From Chrysomallon squamiferum (taxonomy: Eukaryota; Mollusca; Gastropoda; Neomphalida; Peltospiridae), in the NCBI GenBank assembly GCA_012295275.1, contig CM022673.1, positions 7,455,311-7,482,810 of the forward strand: a stretch of DNA of 27,500 nt, given 5' to 3'. Positions 24,169 to 27,500 of the stretch are shown here, in pieces (position 1 is the stretch's first letter; the number at the start of each line of letters is the position of its first letter). Position numbers and translations under genes: made by a program. The notes beneath the pieces were generated by a model that was given only the letters and a program-made list of their open reading frames with translations, was not told the origin of the DNA and did no database searches.

Positions 24169-25701
24169 GAAGAAGAAGAAGAAGACGAAGAAGTCAAAGG
24201 ATAAAAATAAATGATGAATTCAAAGAAAAAAATAGACACCGATGAATGGATTGATGGCTACAGACTGAAAAAAAGAAAAAGAAATATACTGAGACAGATA
24301 GATAAAGATACACATATGCACACATATATTAATGTTAGAAGCTTTATCAGTGAAATATTTTAAATGCTTTTATTTCTAAAAAACAGCAACAACAACAACT
24401 ACTAAAATAACAACAACAACTACTGCTACTGCTGCTATACTATTACTACTACTACAAAACAAAACCAACCAATCACAGAAACAGCTATTAATTTCTTCGG
24501 AATATCAGGCGACCCGCAGTTGTCCAGCATCGAGCTGAGATATTCCGCGAACGCCAGACAACTAATGGAGGCAGAGGCTGGAAACAGGGCCACTTCGACC
24601 GTGAAGACGTATATGAAAGCAGGGACCGGTCCAATGGTTTTGTAAAAGTACGCGTACTCCCCTCCAGCCCGCCGCACAAGACTAGCCAGTTCCACATACG
24701 TGAGCGAGCCTGAAAATACATCATGTAAAATTACGTCATAAGTTCCACATACGTGAGCGAGCCTGTAATACATCATGTAAAATGAGGTCATAAGTTCCAC
24801 ATATGTGAGCGAGCCTGTAATACATCACGTAAAATTACGTCATATGTTCCACATACGTGAGCGAGCCTGTAATACATCATGTAAAATTACGTCATAAGTT
24901 CCACATTCGTGAGCGAGCCTGAAATACATCATGTAAAATTAAGTCATAAGTTCCACATACGTGAGGAATCTGAAATATCACGTAAAAATAGGTCATAAGT
25001 TCCATCTACGCAATACGTCATACAAAAATTAGCTTATGAGTTCCAAGTACGTCAGCTACTCAAAAATATGTCGTAAGAAATAACATAATCAGTTCCAATT
25101 ATGAAAGGACCTTGAAATACGTCAGATTAAAATTAGGTCATCTTTTTCACGTAGAAGAGGACATGAAATAGGTTAGATAAAATTAAGTCATCATTGCTTA
25201 TAGAAATATTGTCATCTATTACTTACCCAACATGGATATAAATCCGGCCACAGTCCAAATGACCAGACACAGACCGACAGAACCTGTAAACCTCAACACA
25301 TACTGAGGACTGATAAATATTCCAGATCCTGAAAGAAGAATATTTATTACTAGACTTATATTGGCCTCTTTCGGGCATTATTTTACCAATCTGACTTAAA
25401 ACAACTCAAGCTGAATCTTCGTGGTAATTACTAATTGCGGTTTAAATGTAAAGAAACTTAGGATATTATACTAATTCAGGTTTTAGTTATTTGTTAATAT
25501 CAACATTACATCATATATCTCGCTTTCAGAAATTATTTTTAGTATAAAAGGCGTTTCCGTTGAAAAAAACAGCAAGAATCAGGTACGTTATCAAAAATTG
25601 AAATAAGTTAATACGCTGTTAAGGATAATTATAAACAAAACTAACAATAATGTAAAATTATTGTTACTGTTAAGAAGATCATAAAAATATATTTTCTACA
25701 T

Positions 25702-25752
<51 letters not shown>

Positions 25753-26606
25753 TATTTTTTAGAAAACAAAATTGTTAAATGATTATAAAAAGATACTTTT
25801 ATTTTTTTAGAAAACAAAATTGTTAAATGATTTTAAAAAGACTGGCGACATGTGAAAAAACGAATTCTCTGTTTGTTTCATAATATATATTTAACTTCTT
25901 ATTCATTATGATCTATTTCTTCATGTTATTAATGCCAGAAAATTGTTTACTAAGTAAATATCCGGTGAGTGGGACATCCCACCCTACCTGTAGATCCACC
26001 CTGGACGGAGATAAACCAGACTTACCTATCATAGTACCCACTACAAACAGACTTACCTATCAAAGTACCCACTACAAACAGACTTACCTATCATAGTACC
26101 CACTACAAACAGACTTACCTATCATAGTACCCACTACAAACAGACTTACCTATCATAGTACCCACTACAAACAGACTTACCTATCATAGTACCCACAACA
26201 AACAGACTTACCTATCATAGTACCCACTACAAACAGACTTACCTATCATAGTACCCACTACAGACTTACCTATCATAGTACCCACTACAAACAGACTTAC
26301 CTATCATAGTACCCACAACAAACAGACTTACCTATCATAGTACCCACTACAGACTTACCTATCATAGTACCCACTACAAACAGACTTACCTATCATAGTA
26401 CCCACTACAAACAGACTTACCTATCATAGTACCCACTACAAACAGACTTACCTATCATAGTACCCACTACAAACAGACTTACCTATCATAGTACCCACTA
26501 CAAACGACGTTGCGCTCACCAGTCCTATCTGTCTGAGCAGACGTAGTCCAGTAGACGTTTGATCATCACTGTTTCCAGATGTCGAACGTTCATTTTCAGA
26601 AACCAT
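19684..26606 (-). CDS. SLC7A9: b(0,+)-type amino-acid transporter light subunit (SLC7A9-like), 12 coding exons, complete
   Basis: On the minus strand, joining 26606-26483, 25328-25227, 24709-24470, 23942-23817, 23414-23315, 23064-23020, 22541-22418, 21973-21870, 21396-21300, 20955-20806, 20468-20300 and 19754-19684 gives 1,452 nt, 483 residues plus TGA, with matching phases and GT-AG throughout. Seen: TM1 with the GSGIF substrate motif (42-46), LTYVELASL...GGEY (78-93), TM6 AMFAYGGW (224-231) with EEVKNPRR (239-246), and a C-terminal half with [14 protein letters not shown] and FVHYK, close to b(0,+)AT. C140, before TM4, sits where these light chains are disulfide-linked to an SLC3 heavy chain. 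Known for the family: obligatory exchange of cationic amino acids and cystine for neutral ones at the plasma membrane. Inference: partner is an rBAT-like SLC3 protein. Another HAT paralogue (LAT or y+LAT) is possible but fits the C-terminus less well. TAA directly precedes the ATG in frame, which fixes the start. Introns 1 and 2 hold splice-site minisatellites. Confidence 0.93.
20031..20185. repeat. AAAT run and ACT/TTG trinucleotide tract in intron 11
   Basis: AAAT units 20031-20055, then imperfect ACT/GCT/TTG triplets from about 20105. Confidence 0.88.
20300..20468 (-). CDS. SLC7A9: SLC7A9-like exon 11
   Basis: Residues 405-460 plus one base of D461: TM11 ([15 protein letters not shown]), TM12 ([20 protein letters not shown]) and AKPKCI. 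Donor G|gtaaat. If unspliced, the frame would read only GK and stop, so a retained-intron end is a minor alternative. Confidence 0.9.
20488..20520. repeat. (AAT)n in intron 10
   Basis: About ten AAT units with one AAC, 20 bp before the exon 11 acceptor in gene direction. Confidence 0.9.
20806..20955 (-). CDS. SLC7A9: SLC7A9-like exon 10
   Basis: A 150-nt exon for residues 355-404: TM9 ([17 protein letters not shown]), TM10 ([21 protein letters not shown]) and the basic loop [10 protein letters not shown]. Phase 0 on both sides. Acceptor gacgcag, donor AAG|gtataa. Confidence 0.92.
21300..21396 (-). CDS. SLC7A9: SLC7A9-like exon 9
   Basis: Residues 322-354: the [27 protein letters not shown] region, which matches the family signature 'R-x-G-x-x-P...T-P-x-P' between TM8 and TM9. 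Donor AGG|gtaagt, phase 0. Confidence 0.92.
21548..21662. repeat. ACT/ATT trinucleotide tract in intron 8
   Basis: Imperfect ACT with alternating ATT blocks over about 115 bp. Confidence 0.9.
21870..21973 (-). CDS. SLC7A9: SLC7A9-like exon 8
   Basis: Residues 288-321 plus two bases: TWANQMLGG, then TM8 ([20 protein letters not shown]). Its acceptor (tatattaag) is directly preceded by a TTTA/TTTTA microsatellite that takes the place of the polypyrimidine tract. Confidence 0.92.
21981..22057. repeat. (AAAT)n(AAAAT)n at the 3' end of intron 7
   Basis: Read in gene sense it is TTTTA then TTTA units ending eight bases before the exon 8 acceptor, so it acts as the pyrimidine tract. Confidence 0.93.
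22418..22541 (-). CDS. SLC7A9: SLC7A9-like exon 7
   Basis: Residues 246-287: TM7 ([19 protein letters not shown]) and the loop to SHAVAV. The acceptor tgtttcag is good and lies about 50 nt downstream of CTAA and GATA microsatellites in intron 6. Donor GTC|gtatgt, phase 0. Confidence 0.92.
22591..22704. repeat. (CTAA)n, (GTAG)n and (GATA)n in intron 6
   Basis: Seven CTAA units, then a TTAG inversion (gttagttag), GTAG units, and about 13 GATA units. Confidence 0.95.
22767..22949. repeat. Local direct duplication in intron 6
   Basis: taaagattctta...tttttattcca.tgtcag followed by an AAAT run occurs at 22767-22833 and again, with insertions, at 22859-22949. Confidence 0.85.
23020..23064 (-). CDS. 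SLC7A9: SLC7A9-like exon 6 (45 nt)
   Basis: A very short exon encoding residues 232-245 ([14 protein letters not shown]) plus two bases of R246. The EE..NP motif after TM6 is a family signature, which makes the exon secure despite its size. Acceptor tatttttag, donor AAG|gtaggg. Confidence 0.92.
23315..23414 (-). CDS. SLC7A9: SLC7A9-like exon 5
   Basis: Residues 198-230 plus two bases of W231: an extracellular loop with Thr/Ser (EGTTTSP), then TM6 with AMFAYGGW, the second unwound substrate-binding segment of the APC fold. Donor CTG|gtaatg, phase 2. Confidence 0.93.
23817..23942 (-). CDS. SLC7A9: SLC7A9-like exon 4
   Basis: Residues 156-197 plus a split codon: end of TM4 (MIINCYSV) and TM5 ([20 protein letters not shown]). 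The acceptor tract is a short ATT repeat ending ttgatag, which is poor in pyrimidines. Donor CAAG|gtacta. Confidence 0.91.
24112..24196. repeat. (ATT)n(AGA)n in intron 3
   Basis: About 18 ATT units pass directly into AGA/AAG units. Confidence 0.95.
24470..24709 (-). CDS. SLC7A9: SLC7A9-like exon 3
   Basis: The longest exon (240 nt), residues 76-155: the [10 protein letters not shown]...AGGEYAYF stretch, TM3, and the loop with C140, the predicted disulfide partner of the heavy chain. The acceptor is tattttcag. The first 21 nt of the exon are part of the repeat unit that fills intron 2. The donor ATTG|gttggt is weak; it is chosen because it keeps phase 1 and the family spacing. Confidence 0.92.
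24690..25195 (-). repeat. About 52-bp minisatellite carrying the exon 3 3' splice site, about 10 copies
   Basis: In gene sense the unit reads tattacag|GCTCGCTCACG and on through the first 21 nt of exon 3 plus about 31 nt more. The copies nearest the exon (24690-24955) are about 90-98% alike and keep AG and the exon start. Copies beyond about 24955 are shorter and increasingly diverged, recognisable by the gttcca...tcat frame. The array covers nearly all of intron 2 (24710-25226). Confidence 0.93.
25227..25328 (-). CDS. SLC7A9: SLC7A9-like exon 2
   Basis: Encodes residues 42-75: GSGIFISP, the unwound TM1 segment that binds the substrate carboxylate in APC-fold transporters, and TM2 ([18 protein letters not shown]). 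Length 102 nt, phase 1 on both sides, so skipping it would keep the frame. Acceptor ttctttcag, donor G|gtaagt. Confidence 0.94.
25701..25845. repeat. (TTTA)n and a 48-bp tandem duplication in intron 1
   Basis: TTTA run 25701-25752, then tagaaaacaaaattgttaaa and flanks twice, starting at 25760 and 25808. Confidence 0.92.
26013..26506 (-). repeat. 31-bp minisatellite carrying the exon 1 5' splice site, 16 copies
   Basis: Sixteen head-to-tail copies of a 31-bp unit (two are 27 bp, lacking four bases). In gene sense each unit contains ACTATGATAG|gtaagtctg, that is, the last 22 nt of coding exon 1 and the first nine of intron 1. The copy at 26477-26506 is the real exon end; the other 15 lie in intron 1. 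All carry the same perfect donor. Copies are nearly identical: one has a single change in the exon part, two have t to a in the linker, and the outermost has an extra base. Confidence 0.95.
26483..26606 (-). CDS. SLC7A9: SLC7A9-like coding exon 1
   Basis: Encodes residues 1-41 and one base of G42: a short hydrophilic N-terminus rich in Ser, Thr and Asp, then the first half of TM1 ([15 protein letters not shown]). The donor ATAG|gtaagt is a perfect consensus. The last 22 nt of the exon plus nine intron bases are the unit of the adjacent 31-bp minisatellite. The exon starts at an acceptor (tatatttcag) at 26625, giving 19 nt of 5' UTR in it. Confidence 0.92.
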
Positions 26607-26625
26607 TTAGTTAGCTGTTTTTGAT
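26607..26625 (-). other. 5' UTR part of exon 1 with its 3' splice site
   Basis: On the minus strand tctgtatatttcag precedes this segment, a good acceptor, and the segment ends with an in-frame TAA just before the ATG. This implies at least one non-coding leader exon upstream. Confidence 0.6.
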
Positions 26626-26632
26626 CTGAAAT

Positions 26633-26799
26633 ATACAGACAGACAGACAGATAGATATATGGATGGATAAGTAGATAGATAGATATGTAGATTAAATAGA
26701 GAGATACTAGGTGCATAGAGAAAAATGTATACATACATACATACATATATATATATATAGATACGTACATACATGTGTGTGTGTGTGTGTGTGTGTGTT
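26633..26799. repeat. ACAG/GATA/CATA/GT microsatellite cluster in the 5' UTR intron
   Basis: ACAG units at 26635-26651, GATA units to about 26700, CATA around 26730 and a GT run at 26774-26799. The first ones form the pyrimidine tract of the 26625 acceptor. Confidence 0.9.
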
Positions 26800-26895
26800 T
26801 TGTGACAATAATGTTATTATATACGTAGTTGTACTAACTACTTAACAATTGGTATAGTCTATATCTATGAAAATTGAGTTTCACACCTTTAAAAG

Positions 26896-26926
26896 CAAAA
26901 TGGCCGTAACGTGTTGCATTCTGGGA
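26896..26926 (+). promoter_or_regulatory. Possible promoter motifs: YY1-like and ZNF143/THAP11-like
   Basis: CAAAATGGCCG at 26896-26906 resembles the YY1 site, and TGCATTCTGGGA at 26915-26926 resembles half of the ZNF143/THAP11 composite site. They lie between the candidate leader exon and coding exon 1, on + strand orientation. Function is inference. Confidence 0.25.
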
Positions 26927-27242
26927 TAGTTGACATAAAGGGCGACTTGGCATGCATCCCGAGCGACAGAAAGCGGCAACTGTACAAGAACTATGCAACT
27001 GGTTTAAAAATAATAAAAATTAATAACGATTGCCGCAGATTAACTGTTTGAAAATTTGATTATTACTCAAACTATCCATTACGTCGCGACACACGTGTTC
27101 TCGCTAGCCGTAACGTATTTTCTGGCAATATCATTCAAACGAGTTTACTGTCAGTTTTCACTCGTTATTATCACTATTTATACGCAGTAATTTTTCACTT
27201 GTTCAAAAGAGTGATTGCTATTTCACAAGCTCTATTCCTTAC

Positions 27243-27330
27243 CTTGAATACGCTTGCGCATACATAAATAACCACAGAAGTAAGCACTTGATACAGTAGA
27301 GTGATAGAAGAGGTACTCACGAATACAAAA
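27243..27330 (-). other. Candidate non-coding leader exon of the SLC7A9-like gene
   Basis: The minus strand has TCAAG|gtaagg with the last exon base at 27243, the best donor upstream of the 26625 acceptor. The 5' limit of the exon is arbitrary here because no promoter element fixes it. Confidence 0.35.
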
Positions 27331-27500
27331 ATTATTACATACAAGTGAAGGTCATGAAATAAGCGTTATCCGACAGGTGACCGTAACATGAGACTTCTCC
27401 GGTAGCCGAAAAATTCTTTGATATAAAATTTCAGGGCTTTCACACATATGTCACTCGTATTATTAAAACTACACATATAAATAACAACAAAAAACCTGAT

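Noticed and set aside
24488-24724. 78-codon minus frame overlapping exon 3
   Set aside because: Shifted-frame shadow of exon 3, without family similarity.
26013-26506. CRISPR-like regular repeats
   Set aside because: Units are directly adjacent with no unique spacers, and they copy the exon 1 junction of a eukaryotic gene.

Overview
This is eukaryotic nuclear DNA from an invertebrate animal. It is strongly A+T-rich, and two multi-exon genes are embedded in very dense di-, tri-, tetra- and pentanucleotide microsatellites. The two gene families, the short exons with GT-AG introns and the repeat style suggest a lophotrochozoan, most likely a mollusc. That placement is inference; the sequence contains no species-diagnostic locus that I recognise.

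Layout: 1-9477 is gene-poor. It holds CT, GA, GATA, TATG, TA, ACT/AAT, TAT and CATA tracts, a CpG-rich island at about 3540-3960 and two copies of a 63-bp dispersed repeat. From 9891 to 16208 on the + strand lies a complete ten-exon gene for a 321-residue very-long-chain 3-oxoacyl-CoA reductase (HSD17B12 type, SDR superfamily). The stretch 16209-19683 is intergenic, between two convergent genes. From 26606 down to 19684 on the - strand lies a complete twelve-coding-exon gene for a 483-residue heteromeric amino-acid transporter light subunit, closest to b(0,+)AT (SLC7A9). Its coding start lies just inside an exon that begins with a 3' splice site, so a non-coding leader exon lies upstream, possibly ending at 27243.

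All exon phases of both genes were joined by hand and close without a frame break (966 nt and 1452 nt of CDS). The genes point tail to tail and have unrelated jobs: ER fatty-acid elongation, and plasma-membrane exchange of cationic/neutral amino acids and cystine.

The most unusual structure is in the transporter gene. Two separate minisatellites are built from its own splice junctions. A 31-bp unit, present 16 times at about 26013-26506, copies the end of exon 1 plus its 5' splice site, so intron 1 begins with 15 further consensus donors. A unit of about 52 bp, present roughly ten times at about 24690-25195, copies the start of exon 3 plus its 3' splice site and fills almost all of intron 2. 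Exon 2 (102 nt, phase 1/1, encoding the GSGIF substrate motif and TM2) therefore sits between an array of decoy donors and an array of decoy acceptors. Its skipping would be in frame. I know of no described system of this kind, and this is the main lead from the window.
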